DNA of 64,000 nucleotides from Zetaproteobacteria bacterium CG_4_9_14_3_um_filter_54_145. Its GTDB lineage: Bacteria > Pseudomonadota > Zetaproteobacteria > Mariprofundales > Mariprofundaceae. Position 1 is the stretch's first letter, and every line of letters starts with the position of its first letter. The notes beneath the pieces are model-generated. The model did not search any database and was not told the DNA's origin. It saw only the letters and a list, made by a program, of their open reading frames with translations. Location of the stretch: positions 1 through 64,000 of the forward strand of contig PFXI01000073.1 in NCBI GenBank assembly GCA_002791575.1. The letters run 5' to 3'. Shown here one piece after another: positions 54,642 to 63,704 of this stretch. A program made the translations under genes and the position numbers.

Positions 54642-55989
54642 GCTGTACCTCCGCGTTCTGGCTGGCACACAGCACATTGACCACGGCTTCCAGCGCCATA
54701 CTGCGCGAAGCCTTAACCAGGACGGTTGCCTCCGGGCCGAATGACTCGCGGCTCAGCGATGCGGCCGCAGCGCGATGATCCGGATACCAGCGGGCACTGG
54801 ATGATCCGATGGCCAGATCATGCATCTTAGAGCCCACCAGATAGAGCCTGTCGATACCGCTGACATCCAGGCCTGTATGCGCCGCCTTGCTCTCCTGCCC
54901 GAGCTCGGCCATATCGCCGAGCACCGCCACGCGGCAACCGGGCATGGCTTTAAGCGTATCAAGAGCAGCCTGCATCGAAATCGGATTGGCGTTGTAACTG
55001 TCATCAAGCACCGTGCAGCCATCGCTACCGGTAAGCACCTGCATGCGGCCGGCCGGCGGCTGCCATGATGCGAGTGCTGCAACCACATCATGCAGGCGCA
55101 CATCCGCCATCAGGCGCATGATGATGCAGGCAGCCAGATGCATATTGGCCGCCCAGTGTCGTGCCGGCAGTGCCAGCTTGATCTCTGCCTGTTCATCACC
55201 GCGCTTAAAATGCAGGCATTGTCCTTCCAGCCGCCAGCGCAGCTCCGCTTGTTCAACATCGAGCAAATCCGATGGCGGTGTAACCTGATACCTGCTCAAC
55301 TGCCCTGCCACGCCTGCTCCCAGCGCGCACCATGCGCCCGGGTTCAGATGCGTGAACAACTTGGCTTTTTCCGCAACCACGCCCGCCAGGCCACCGAGCC
55401 CTTCGCTATGGGCGCTGGTGATACCGGTCAGCACGGCGATATCAGGCTGCACTATGGCGGAGAGACGCTGCATCTCACCGATCTCGGAGATACCGCATTC
55501 AATCAGTGCCACATCAGCATCTGCAGGCACTGCCAGCAGGGTCTTCGGCACACCCACCAGATTATTCAGGTTGGCCGTTGTCGCAGCCACACGCACGCCC
55601 AGCATGGAGAGACCATGCTGCAGCAGTGAGCGCACACTTGTTTTGCCAAATGAGCCGGAGATCGCCACAACCTGAGTCCGCTCCAGCTGCATGCGCCACG
55701 CATGGGCAATATCGCCGAGCGCCTGCAGCGTATCTGTCACCAGTAGTTGTGGCACGGCCAGTTCAGACCAGTGGCGTGCACCTCTGGCATCGCCAATCAG
55801 GGCGCAGGCCCTGTCCGCTACAGGCACGGCAAAATGGTGGCCGTCAAAATTCGGCCCGCGCAGCGCCAGAAAGCACTGGCCGGCGTGAAAATCACGCGTG
55901 TCGGTTGTGATCTCACTCACCCGCGCAGGCGTGCCATGCAGCCATTCGCCGCCTGTCGCTCGCTGGATATCCGCTCCGCTCAGGCGCAT
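54631..55989 (-). CDS. murF: UDP-MurNAc-tripeptide-D-Ala-D-Ala ligase
   Basis: Adds D-Ala-D-Ala to complete the pentapeptide precursor. The 452-residue Mur ligase has the ATP loop GSFGKTS at 112-118, the [14 protein letters not shown] stretch and the [11 protein letters not shown] motif near 330 typical of MurF. It overlaps murE by 10 bases and mraY by 11. Confidence 0.95.
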   Translation of the reverse strand: MRLSGADIQRATGGEWLHGTPARVSEITTDTRDFHAGQCFLALRGPNFDGHHFAVPVADRACALIGDARGARHWSELAVPQLLVTDTLQALGDIAHAWRMQLERTQVVAISGSFGKTSVRSLLQHGLSMLGVRVAATTANLNNLVGVPKTLLAVPADADVALIECGISEIGEMQRLSAIVQPDIAVLTGITSAHSEGLGGLAGVVAEKAKLFTHLNPGAWCALGAGVAGQLSRYQVTPPSDLLDVEQAELRWRLEGQCLHFKRGDEQAEIKLALPARHWAANMHLAACIIMRLMADVRLHDVVAALASWQPPAGRMQVLTGSDGCTVLDDSYNANPISMQAALDTLKAMPGCRVAVLGDMAELGQESKAAHTGLDVSGIDRLYLVGSKMHDLAIGSSSARWYPDHRAAAASLSRESFGPEATVLVKASRSMALEAVVNVLCASQNAEVQHAV

Positions 55990-57500
55990 CGATCCAACCC
56001 GGGGATGCCATGTTTCAGATGCAGCGAGGTATTGGCTATCGCCTCATCGCTCCACGGCAAACGCTGCCCGCAGACTTCCATATAGGCCTCATGTCCCTTG
56101 CCAGCGATGATCAACAGATCACCATCCTCCAGCGCAGCAATGGCTTCATCGATCGCCTTGCCGCGATCCAGCTGCAACTTGACCTCGGCCGTATAGGGGC
56201 GGGACATCCCCTGCTCTATCTCGGATGCGATCACTGCCGGCATTTCGCCGCGCGGATTGTCCGAGGTAATCCAGACCAGATCAGCCAGCTCGGCCGCAAT
56301 AGCACCCATCTGGGGACGCTTTTCACGATCGCGTTCACCACCACAGCCGAACACCACACTCAAACGGCCGCGGGTCAGCTTACGCGCGGCCAGCAGGCAG
56401 CGCTCCAGCGCTTCCGGCGTATGAGCATAGTCGATATAGACCTGGCCGTAACCGGCGGTCACCTCCTGCATACGTCCGGGAGGTGCGCTGATACGGCCGA
56501 GCAGTTGCGGCAGATCCGTCAGCGGAACGGCCATCGATACCATCAGTGTCAGCGCTACACATGCCACATTCTCGGCATGGAAATCACCCAGCGGGATATC
56601 TTCAATAACCACTTCATCATCGCCGCTTTTCAGGCGCAACAGTCCCGGCAACTCCTGCTCCCAGGCAAGATCGACATCATCCCGGTAGAGGCCGTGGCCG
56701 TACCAGCAGCTCTGCTCCGGCGCATGTTCACGGATGTCGGCATGATCGGCATTGGCCACCACATTGCCGCCGTGCGCCGCAGTTGCCTGTACAAAACCGG
56801 CCTTGGTCTTCAGATAAGCGCTATAACCGCCGTGATCCTGCAGATGATCGTGGCCCATATTGGTCCAGACAGCGGTATGGAAATCGATACCTGCAATGCG
56901 CTCCTGTGCAATACCGTGCGAAGAGATTTCGCAGGCAACACCGAAGACGCCCTCCAGATTGGCCGATGAGAGCATGGCATGCATGGTCAGCATCGATGGC
57001 GTGGTATTGCCGATATCGAGGATATCATCCGGAGAGCGTAACCAGCCCAGTGTACCGCAGCTCCACACCGGTTGGGACTGAAAACGGGTCAGTGCCTCGC
57101 GCAGCATCCAGGCAACACTGGTTTTGCCATCGGTACCGGTAATGCCGTAGAAATGGGTGCGCGCATGCTCCGTGCGGAACAGGCGCCGCAACAACAGCCC
57201 TGCCTGCTGCATCGATGCCAGCTGCAGTACCGGCAAATCAGACTCCACCGCAACACCGACAGCAATAATCGCAGTCGCTCCCTGCCGGCTGGCCACCTCG
57301 GCATACTCTGCCGCACGCGCCCTGCTGCGCGGCAAACACATCATCGCATAGCCCGGCTTCACATAACGGGAGTCATCACAGATGCCCATGATCTGGACAT
57401 CATCATCACTATCGGCTTTCAGCTCTCCAAGCCCGTCGGCCAGTGCCCGCAGTGAGAATCCGGATTCCAGCTCAGCCGAGCGTGTTTGCGCGTTAGTCAT
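55980..57500 (-). CDS. murE: UDP-MurNAc-L-alanyl-D-glutamate-2,6-diaminopimelate ligase
   Basis: Adds meso-diaminopimelate. The 506-residue protein has the ATP loop GTDGKTS at 122-128, the DYAHTPEALERCL motif near 340 and SDNPRGE near 405; DNPR selects meso-DAP over lysine, so the wall is of the Gram-negative type. The start at 57500 has GGAGG 10 bases upstream; it overlaps ftsI by 8 bases. Confidence 0.95.
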   Translation of the reverse strand: MTNAQTRSAELESGFSLRALADGLGELKADSDDDVQIMGICDDSRYVKPGYAMMCLPRSRARAAEYAEVASRQGATAIIAVGVAVESDLPVLQLASMQQAGLLLRRLFRTEHARTHFYGITGTDGKTSVAWMLREALTRFQSQPVWSCGTLGWLRSPDDILDIGNTTPSMLTMHAMLSSANLEGVFGVACEISSHGIAQERIAGIDFHTAVWTNMGHDHLQDHGGYSAYLKTKAGFVQATAAHGGNVVANADHADIREHAPEQSCWYGHGLYRDDVDLAWEQELPGLLRLKSGDDEVVIEDIPLGDFHAENVACVALTLMVSMAVPLTDLPQLLGRISAPPGRMQEVTAGYGQVYIDYAHTPEALERCLLAARKLTRGRLSVVFGCGGERDREKRPQMGAIAAELADLVWITSDNPRGEMPAVIASEIEQGMSRPYTAEVKLQLDRGKAIDEAIAALEDGDLLIIAGKGHEAYMEVCGQRLPWSDEAIANTSLHLKHGIPGLDRCA

Positions 57501-59361
57501 TGAGCCATACCTCCAGAGCATCACCCTGCTGCAGACTTAATGCCGCAGCAGGCTTGTAACGCTGTACCCAACCGGAGCCATGCACATGCAGCCTTAAGCC
57601 ACGCTCTGCCGCATAGCGCCGCACTTCGCGCATGGACATGCCTGCGAGCGATGTGCCATCAAGAACCGGTACTTCAGTGGCGATGGTCATGTTCCGCCAG
57701 GCCGTCTGATCTTCGATACGTGCCGACACACCCAGATAGGGCAGCACGCTTTCTGCAATATGGCGGAATACCGGGGCTGCAACCTGGCCGCCATAGATAC
57801 TCTTCTGCGGCTCATCGACAACGACCACGATCACCAGCTGCGGGTCATTCACCGGTGCTACACCGGCAAATACAGCCATATATTTGCTCTTGCTGTAGCT
57901 GCCATGCACACCCGGCTTCTGGGCCGTGCCGGTTTTACCGGCAATCCGATAACCTTCAGGCACGGCATATTTACCTGTGCCATCTTCACTGGTAGCAAAC
58001 TCCAGCATCGTCAGCACCTGATTCGCAATCGCCGCAGTCATGACACGTTTATGCTTTCCGGCCTGATCGGCAAACAGGCGCGGCGTTGTGTATATGCCCT
58101 TGTTGGCAAAAACAGAAAAGGCCGCTGCAAGTTGCAACGGCGTAACAGCGATCCCCTGTCCAAATGCGATATTGGCTGTCTCAACAGGGCCCCAGCGTTC
58201 GGGGCTGAGTACAATGCCGGGTGATTCCCCGCTCAAACCTGAACCACTTCGACTGCCAAAGCCGACCCGCTCCAGCATGTCATACATATCATTGGAGCCG
58301 ACATCCATCGCCAGTTTGGCCGCACCGATATTACTCGAATGCACCAGAATGCCGGTCAGATCCAGCCAGCCGGCCTCATGATCATCATGAATGGTGTAAT
58401 CCGCCACACGCATGGCGCCATTTTCGCAGAACACACGCGAGTCCGGCTGCCAGCGACCGGACTGCAACGCTGCGGCAATGGTGAACGGCTTCATGGTTGA
58501 GCCCGGCTCAAACACATCGGTGATGGCACGATTGCGCCATTCACCCGGGTGAAAGTCGCCGAAATTGTTGGGGTTGTATCCCGGCCAGTTGGCCATAGCC
58601 AGCACCGCACCGTCCGACGGACGCATCACGACAACTGAACCGCCCTTGGCCTGCTGCTCCCGCACACCATCGGCGAGTGCTGCATAGGCGATACTCTGGA
58701 TGGAGGCATCCAGCGTCAGTTTGAAACCCTTGCCCGGCGTTGGTTCACGCAACCATACACCATCGGGCAGGGAGTGACCGCGCGCATCACGGCGTACCTG
58801 ACGAATGCCCGGCTCTCCGCTCAACTGTGCGTTCCAGCGGCGCTCAATACCCTCAAGCCCCTTGCCATCGATACCGACAAAACCGAGCAGATGACCAGTC
58901 ACAGGACCCAGTGGCTGGTAACGACGCCACTCGCTCTCCATACGCACACCGGGGATCGCCAGCGCCATCACTTTTTCCGCCTTGGCCGGTGATATCTGCC
59001 GGGCCAGCCAGACAAAGCCCTTACGGTTGTGTAGTTTCTTATGCAGCTTACGTGATGAGATACCCAGCTCATGCGCCAGACTGGCAATGCTCGCTGTCGG
59101 CACCTCGTCGGCGATTGCCGCGATCGAAGGAATCTCGACACTCTCTGCCAGCACACGCCCCTTATGGTCCAGAATCGGTCCGCGCGGCGCCTGCGTGGTA
59201 AACTCCCGATAACGCTGTTTCTCCGCCATATCGCTCAGACGATCCGATTGCAGCCACTGCAGATCGACGACGCGCACAGCCAGCAGCAGCACGCCGAGCG
59301 CCAGCAAGCCGGCGACAAACTCGATGCGGCGGCGAATGAACACCTGCTCCTTGCCACTCAT
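57493..59361 (-). CDS. ftsI: Penicillin-binding protein 3, septal transpeptidase, with C-terminal PASTA-like domain
   Basis: Cross-links septal peptidoglycan with FtsW. The 622-residue protein has one membrane segment near residues 14-34, a dimerisation domain, and a transpeptidase domain with Ser288 in STMK, SSN in VHSSNIGA near 343 and KTG in AGKTGTAQ near 480. The last 60 residues (VPVLDGTSLAGMSMREVRRY onward) look like a PASTA domain, absent from the E. coli enzyme but known in other groups. Its ATG overlaps the ftsL stop. Confidence 0.94.
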   Translation of the reverse strand: MSGKEQVFIRRRIEFVAGLLALGVLLLAVRVVDLQWLQSDRLSDMAEKQRYREFTTQAPRGPILDHKGRVLAESVEIPSIAAIADEVPTASIASLAHELGISSRKLHKKLHNRKGFVWLARQISPAKAEKVMALAIPGVRMESEWRRYQPLGPVTGHLLGFVGIDGKGLEGIERRWNAQLSGEPGIRQVRRDARGHSLPDGVWLREPTPGKGFKLTLDASIQSIAYAALADGVREQQAKGGSVVVMRPSDGAVLAMANWPGYNPNNFGDFHPGEWRNRAITDVFEPGSTMKPFTIAAALQSGRWQPDSRVFCENGAMRVADYTIHDDHEAGWLDLTGILVHSSNIGAAKLAMDVGSNDMYDMLERVGFGSRSGSGLSGESPGIVLSPERWGPVETANIAFGQGIAVTPLQLAAAFSVFANKGIYTTPRLFADQAGKHKRVMTAAIANQVLTMLEFATSEDGTGKYAVPEGYRIAGKTGTAQKPGVHGSYSKSKYMAVFAGVAPVNDPQLVIVVVVDEPQKSIYGGQVAAPVFRHIAESVLPYLGVSARIEDQTAWRNMTIATEVPVLDGTSLAGMSMREVRRYAAERGLRLHVHGSGWVQRYKPAAALSLQQGDALEVWLND

Positions 59362-59618
59362 GGATGCAGTACCTGCATGGGCCGTGGCGGCGCCATGCCC
59401 AGTGTGCTGCGGGCATATTCACGCAAACGATCCGGACGCGTCAGACTGGCGATCTCCAGACGCAAGGTGCTGGTCTCCAGCTTGATTGCTTCCTGTTCGG
59501 CAGCCAGCTTCTGCGAGCCGAGCGACAACTCATAGCGCAGGTGTGACAGCCACACCTGATTACCGGCCAGTATGGCAACGGCCAGGAGCAGGAACATCCA
59601 TGCACGCGGGGCGATCAA
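59358..59618 (-). CDS. ftsL: Cell division protein FtsL
   Basis: A small bitopic divisome protein, 86 residues. One membrane segment lies near residues 7-24, followed by a periplasmic coiled coil rich in Leu, Glu and Lys (about 30-66). FtsL is poorly conserved; the call rests on topology and position between rsmH and ftsI. The start is TTG, overlapping the rsmH stop (TTGA). Confidence 0.86.
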   Translation of the reverse strand: MIAPRAWMFLLLAVAILAGNQVWLSHLRYELSLGSQKLAAEQEAIKLETSTLRLEIASLTRPDRLREYARSTLGMAPPRPMQVLHP

Positions 59619-60610
59619 TGCACACCTCCGGCATAGCCGGCCAGTTTCAATGCCTCTGCATCCGTCAGGCGCTGGGCCACACGCAACATCGAAGAGCGAC
59701 TGCGCGGATTACCCGCCAGCTCCTGCTCCCCCGCCCTTACAGGCTTCTTCTGTAACCAGCGCATGGTCGGTTTTCTGCCACAGACACAGACAGGCATCTG
59801 CGGCGGGCAGGTACAGGCATGCACCTCCGCTTCAACCAGATCACGAATACGCCTGTCTTCACCGGAGTGAAAAGAGATGACAGCGAGATGGCCGCCGGGC
59901 TGCAGATGGTCAATGGCAGCAGTGATGCCGCAATCTATCTGGCCCATCTCATCATTGACCCAGATACGCAGCGCCTGAAACGTGCGTGTAGCCGGGTGCG
60001 TCGAGCCATAGCGGGCCGGCTTGGGCACGGCATGAAAACAGCAGTTTTCCAGGTCGGCCGTGGTGTTCAGCGTGCCATCATGTTTGGCTTTCAGTATGGA
60101 GCGGGCAATACGCTGGGCATAACGCTCATCGCCAAAGCTGCGCAGCACATCAATCAGCTCTCGTTCGGAGACATGCTCCAGCATGCGTGATAGCGGCTGG
60201 CCGCTGCTGGTATCCATTCGCATATCCAGCGGCCCGTCTTGCCTGAACGAGAAACCGCGTTGCGCCTGGTCCACCTGAGGTGAAGAGACACCCAGATCGA
60301 ACCCGATGCCGGTCACCTGCAGCCAGTCCCTTGAGTCGAGCGTTTCGCCGAGTTTGGCAAAGTCTGTATGGACGATAGTGAAACGGGAGTCCTGCTGCGC
60401 CAGTATTTCCCCTGCCGCAATGGCTTCAGGGTCACGATCGAGTGCAAGCAAGCGCCCGTTTTCCGATAGTCTGGAGAGCAGTTCACGGCTGTGACCGCCG
60501 CGACCGAAGGTGCAGTCGACATAACGGCCGTCCGGATCGGAGAATATTGCCTCAACAAATTCATCTCTGAGCACCGGGACATGCTCGGCGTAAGCATTAT
60601 GCTCATCCAC
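59615..60610 (-). CDS. rsmH: 16S rRNA (cytosine(1402)-N(4))-methyltransferase
   Basis: Methylates C1402 of 16S rRNA. The protein is 331 residues from a GTG at 60610, just after the mraZ TAG. The start gives MDEHNAYAEHVPVLRDE, matching the family; the frame is open upstream in mraZ but those residues are not conserved. The SAM motif DCTFGRGGHS is at 32-41 and GVSSPQVDQAQRGFSF near 108 is typical. Confidence 0.94.
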   Translation of the reverse strand: MDEHNAYAEHVPVLRDEFVEAIFSDPDGRYVDCTFGRGGHSRELLSRLSENGRLLALDRDPEAIAAGEILAQQDSRFTIVHTDFAKLGETLDSRDWLQVTGIGFDLGVSSPQVDQAQRGFSFRQDGPLDMRMDTSSGQPLSRMLEHVSERELIDVLRSFGDERYAQRIARSILKAKHDGTLNTTADLENCCFHAVPKPARYGSTHPATRTFQALRIWVNDEMGQIDCGITAAIDHLQPGGHLAVISFHSGEDRRIRDLVEAEVHACTCPPQMPVCVCGRKPTMRWLQKKPVRAGEQELAGNPRSRSSMLRVAQRLTDAEALKLAGYAGGVH

Positions 60611-60611
60611 A

Positions 60612-61040
60612 CTACATATCCAGCTCGAAATCCTGCAAGGCGAGCAGATCGGCTTCCAGCTGCTTGTCCCAGCTGGCCTTGTCCCAGATTTCGAACGTTT
60701 CACCGGTACCGGCAAAGTGCACGATCCGCGATAGTGCGGCATGTTCCCTGAGTACTCCGGCCAGCAGCACCCTGCCCTGTTTATCCGGCGAAAAGCTCTG
60801 CGAGGGTGTGATCACCGCGCGGATAAAGTTACGCTTGATATTGGCCGGCATATCCTTGATCGCAGCCTGCAAACGATTCCACTCCCTGGTCGGGTAGGCA
60901 ATCAGGCATGGCGTATTATGGGAGCGGGTAATGATAATTTTACCGTCGGCATGACAGCTGTTCAATACATCACGGAACGAAGCGGGGATGCTGACGCGTC
61001 CCTTGTCATCCATGTTATTGCTGAATTCGCCTTGAAACAT
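60612..61040 (-). CDS. mraZ: Transcriptional regulator MraZ
   Basis: The DNA-binding regulator that heads dcw clusters and represses its own operon. The 142-residue protein starts MFQGEFSNNMDDKGRVSIPA with the first DKGR motif; the second is SPDKQGRVLL near residue 80. Both SpoVT/AbrB-like halves are present. The start at 61040 is chosen by family alignment. Three TGGGN boxes lie about 40-65 bases upstream. Confidence 0.95.
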   Translation of the reverse strand: MFQGEFSNNMDDKGRVSIPASFRDVLNSCHADGKIIITRSHNTPCLIAYPTREWNRLQAAIKDMPANIKRNFIRAVITPSQSFSPDKQGRVLLAGVLREHAALSRIVHFAGTGETFEIWDKASWDKQLEADLLALQDFELDM

Positions 61041-61080
61041 ACGTTCCCGACCCTCGCCCGCTTCCGTGGCAGGACTTGTT

Positions 61081-61133
61081 ACCCACAAATCCCCACTTAA
61101 CCCCAATAGTGTCCACCGATCCACATCTGTCAA
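61081..61133 (-). promoter_or_regulatory. mraZ promoter with three MraZ boxes
   Basis: On the minus strand, TTGACA (61133-61128) and a weak -10 CACTAT (61111-61106, 16-base spacer; ACTATT at 17 is the alternative) are followed by TGGGG (61105-61101), TGGGG (61095-61091) and TGGGT (61085-61081). Each repeat is spaced by exactly 5 bases. This matches the TGGGN-N5 direct repeats known as the MraZ operator. It reads toward mraZ. Confidence 0.82.
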
Positions 61134-61287
61134 CCCCTGTAAATACAATATAATTAAAGGATGAGGCGTTTCAGCACGCATGTGCCACTTCCACAACCGT
61201 GGCTAACTCGGCACCAATAAATCACAATTTCATGCGGCCTTGTCCGAAAAAAATGAGTGCATACGTTGACGTTGAGCCTCGCAGAGA

Positions 61288-61342
61288 TTGACCAATCCGC
61301 CGCAACCGTTGTAAAACTGGTTCGCCGTGGGGGAATGTGGGT
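61288..61342 (+). promoter_or_regulatory. Second promoter with MraZ-like boxes, facing the WYL gene
   Basis: On the plus strand TTGACC (61288-61293) and TGTAAA (61310-61315, 16-base spacer) are followed by TGGTT (61318-61322), TGGGG (61328-61332) and TGGGT (61338-61342), again on a 10-base period. The last two boxes and their surroundings closely match those before mraZ (GTGGGG...TGTGGGTAA). The layout mirrors the mraZ promoter. It reads toward the WYL gene at 61465. Confidence 0.65.
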
Positions 61343-61464
61343 AAGATCTCCGCCAGATCCCGGCCTGAACAGACGTCAGCACCTTCACCGTCGAACTATT
61401 CATTCATGCCCTGATACGACACAATAAGTCGCATGGACGAATACCACTCAATGAGGAGATCCGC

Positions 61465-62463
61465 ATGAGCGAAACCCTGATGCGCCAATGGCAGATGCTA
61501 AAAATGATTCCGCGCCACCCATCCAAGGTTTCACCCGATGAGTTGGTACATCGACTCGCAGAGTCGGGATTCAACGTTTATGCGCGCAAGATTCAACGCG
61601 ATCTGGTTTTTCTCTCGGAGTTATTTCCCATTGACTGCGATAAGCGCAACAAGCCCTATGGCTGGTACTGGTCAACCGATGTCCACGCCATGGATGTGCC
61701 CGGCATGGGCTCGCACACAGCTCTGGCATTTTTCCTGGCCGAGCAACATTTGGCACCCCTGCTCCCGAACAGTACCTCGCGGCAACTACAGCCTCATTTT
61801 AAAACAGCAGCAAAGGTTCAGGATAGCACCCATTCCGGGAAAGCAGGCTGGCGGGACAAGGTGCGGGTCCTGCATTCCGGGCCTGATCTGCAAACACCTG
61901 CTATCGACCCTGATGTGCAATATCAGGTTTATGACGCCCTGCTGCACAACCGAAAATTACAGGTTCAATACGTCCCAAAACAGGAACAGGATCCCAAACA
62001 ATATGAGATCAATCCGCTGGGACTGGTATTCAAGGATAGCATGTCTTATCTCGTCTGTTCGATGTGGGATTATGCCGATATTCGTCTGCTAACACTGCAC
62101 CGCATGGTAGAAGCCAAGGCGCTGGGTATTCCGGCCCGCTCGCCGGAGGGCTTTGATCTGGACAGCTACATTGCCTCAGGCGAACTCCGTTTTGCCGTGG
62201 GCGGAGACATCAAGCTTAAGGCGCTGATCTCAAGCAACCTTGCATTTCATCTGGGTGAACGGCCGCTATCCGATGACCAAACCATTGAGGGGCAGGAGGA
62301 TGATCTCATGCTGCTTCATGCCACAGTTCAGGACACCAATGAATTGCGCTGGTGGCTGCTGGCCTTCGGTGATCAGGTAGAAATTCTTAAGCCGGTTGAA
62401 CTAAGAGAGCAATTCGCTGAAATAGCATCAAACATGAACGACAGGTATAACTCGCCAGAATAA
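61465..62463 (+). CDS. WYL-domain transcriptional regulator
   Basis: A 332-residue protein with an N-terminal winged helix-turn-helix (about residues 5-60, ARKIQRDLVFLSELFP) and a WYL domain (about 150-225, LQVQYVPKQ, INPLGLVFKDSMSYLVCSM, LLTLHRM). A C-terminal extension (about 240-325) resembles WCX. WYL proteins bind ligands such as nucleic acids and often control phage-defence genes or DNA damage responses. GAGGAG precedes the ATG. The next genes downstream are remnants, so no target operon is visible. Confidence 0.85.
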   Translation: MSETLMRQWQMLKMIPRHPSKVSPDELVHRLAESGFNVYARKIQRDLVFLSELFPIDCDKRNKPYGWYWSTDVHAMDVPGMGSHTALAFFLAEQHLAPLLPNSTSRQLQPHFKTAAKVQDSTHSGKAGWRDKVRVLHSGPDLQTPAIDPDVQYQVYDALLHNRKLQVQYVPKQEQDPKQYEINPLGLVFKDSMSYLVCSMWDYADIRLLTLHRMVEAKALGIPARSPEGFDLDSYIASGELRFAVGGDIKLKALISSNLAFHLGERPLSDDQTIEGQEDDLMLLHATVQDTNELRWWLLAFGDQVEILKPVELREQFAEIASNMNDRYNSPE

Positions 62464-62486
62464 TTATTTTAGCTGCTCCCGCCCCA

Positions 62487-62657
62487 TTAGCCATCCCGCC
62501 TGCGCAGAAAGGCTGGCACGACAAACGTTTCATCATTGCAGTCGATATTGCTGCATGGCTTTGACTCAGCGGTCGCCCTCATCGCTACCACCGTCACGCT
62601 GATCTCATCCCCCGCCTCCTGATCGTAAAGCATACCGCAGATAATATTGGCCCCCTC
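62487..62657 (-). pseudogene. 3' remnant of an ftsZ gene
   Basis: Reading on the minus strand, this piece encodes EGANIICGMLYDQEAGDE and then a short linker and the tail DETFVVPAFLRRRDG before TAA. It aligns with the intact FtsZ at DEDANIICGMVYDQDAG and DDEFAVPTFLRRQAD, but the linker between is much shorter. Codons differ at many third positions, so it is not a recent copy of the local ftsZ. Homology stops sharply near 62657. No start or upstream part is present. Confidence 0.82.
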
Positions 62658-63507
62658 ACAGGGCAATCGCATTAAAATCATCGGCGGCCGCACAGGCATG
62701 GGAAAAAGTACCTTGGCCATCAATCTCGCCACCAATGCCGCTACCAGTACAGACAAATACTCAGTTGCGCTGATTTCAGCTGGTTTGACCGCTCGACAAA
62801 TCAGCATGCGCATGATGGCGGCAGCCGCCCGCGTGGAGCTCAATTCACTGCGCAAAGGCACGCTCAAAGGGGAGGACTGGCATAAGCTGGCTGAATTCAG
62901 CGGACAACTGACTGAAGCAAATATGATCATCGCAGACACTCCTGATTCACTGGCCACCATTCAGCTCATGTGCCGTCATCTTAAGCACGAGACGCAAGGG
63001 CTGGATTTGGTCTTCATTGATGATTTACAGTCGCTGGCTGAACGCATCGGGATCAAACAGACTGTTCATGAAACATCTGCAATGACTCAGGCGTTAAAAT
63101 CCATGGCCGTAGAGCTGGATGTTCCGGTTGTTGTCACATCACAGCTCAAACCCACATTGGAGGCCCGTACAGACAAACGCCCCTGCATAAACGACCTCTG
63201 CTGTGTCTCAGCGATTGAACAAACTGCCGATGTCATTTTCCTGCTGTATCGTGAAGAGGTTTATCATCAGCAAGCGGATCATGAAGGTGACGCTGAAATC
63301 ATTATTGCCAAGCAATGCTATGGCGAACTGACGCGGGCAAGGCTTTTATTCAATGGAAAGTTCAGCCGATTCGATGAACTCGATACTGTTGATCCCGTGA
63401 AACAGGCTCTGGATGATGCGTACCGCAAACGTGATGAGTCCATCTTCGCGGCAATGGCGAATGATCAGAATGGTGACATCGACATCAGCCCTCACGCCGA
63501 GGATTAA
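62647..63507 (+). pseudogene. DnaB helicase C-terminal domain fragment, probably non-functional
   Basis: The frame encodes about 280 residues matching the RecA-like C-terminal half of replicative helicase DnaB. Walker A GGRTGMGKST is intact, and DKRPCINDL, IEQTADVIFLLYREEVYH and FNGKFSRFDE align with DnaB. The N-terminal primase-interacting domain is missing. The catalytic Glu of the DnaB SLEMP motif is replaced (ISAGLT), and KQRNG has become KQCYG, so the Arg finger is lost. The only start, TTG at 62647, has no ribosome site and lies inside the ftsZ remnant. The frame is otherwise uninterrupted. Confidence 0.75.
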
Positions 63508-63704
63508 ACCGAACCCGCACACAAACTAAACTCAATATTCACTACCAACTTTTGTATCAGCTATCCCCTGCACAGCACTTTGAGTAACCTGAAAAACTTG
63601 CTGTCATTCGAAAGCTCAAGCCGCCTTAACATCATAATGTGGTTTTTATCCTTCTCATGCGTACGCTTTGGCGGATAATTTCAAGGTTTACCGGGTGGCA
63701 ACGT

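Noticed and set aside
53673-54680. 335-residue plus-strand frame opposite mraY
   Set aside because: It is antisense to an intact mraY, has Gln/His-rich composition typical of a shadow frame, and shows no family motif or ribosome site.
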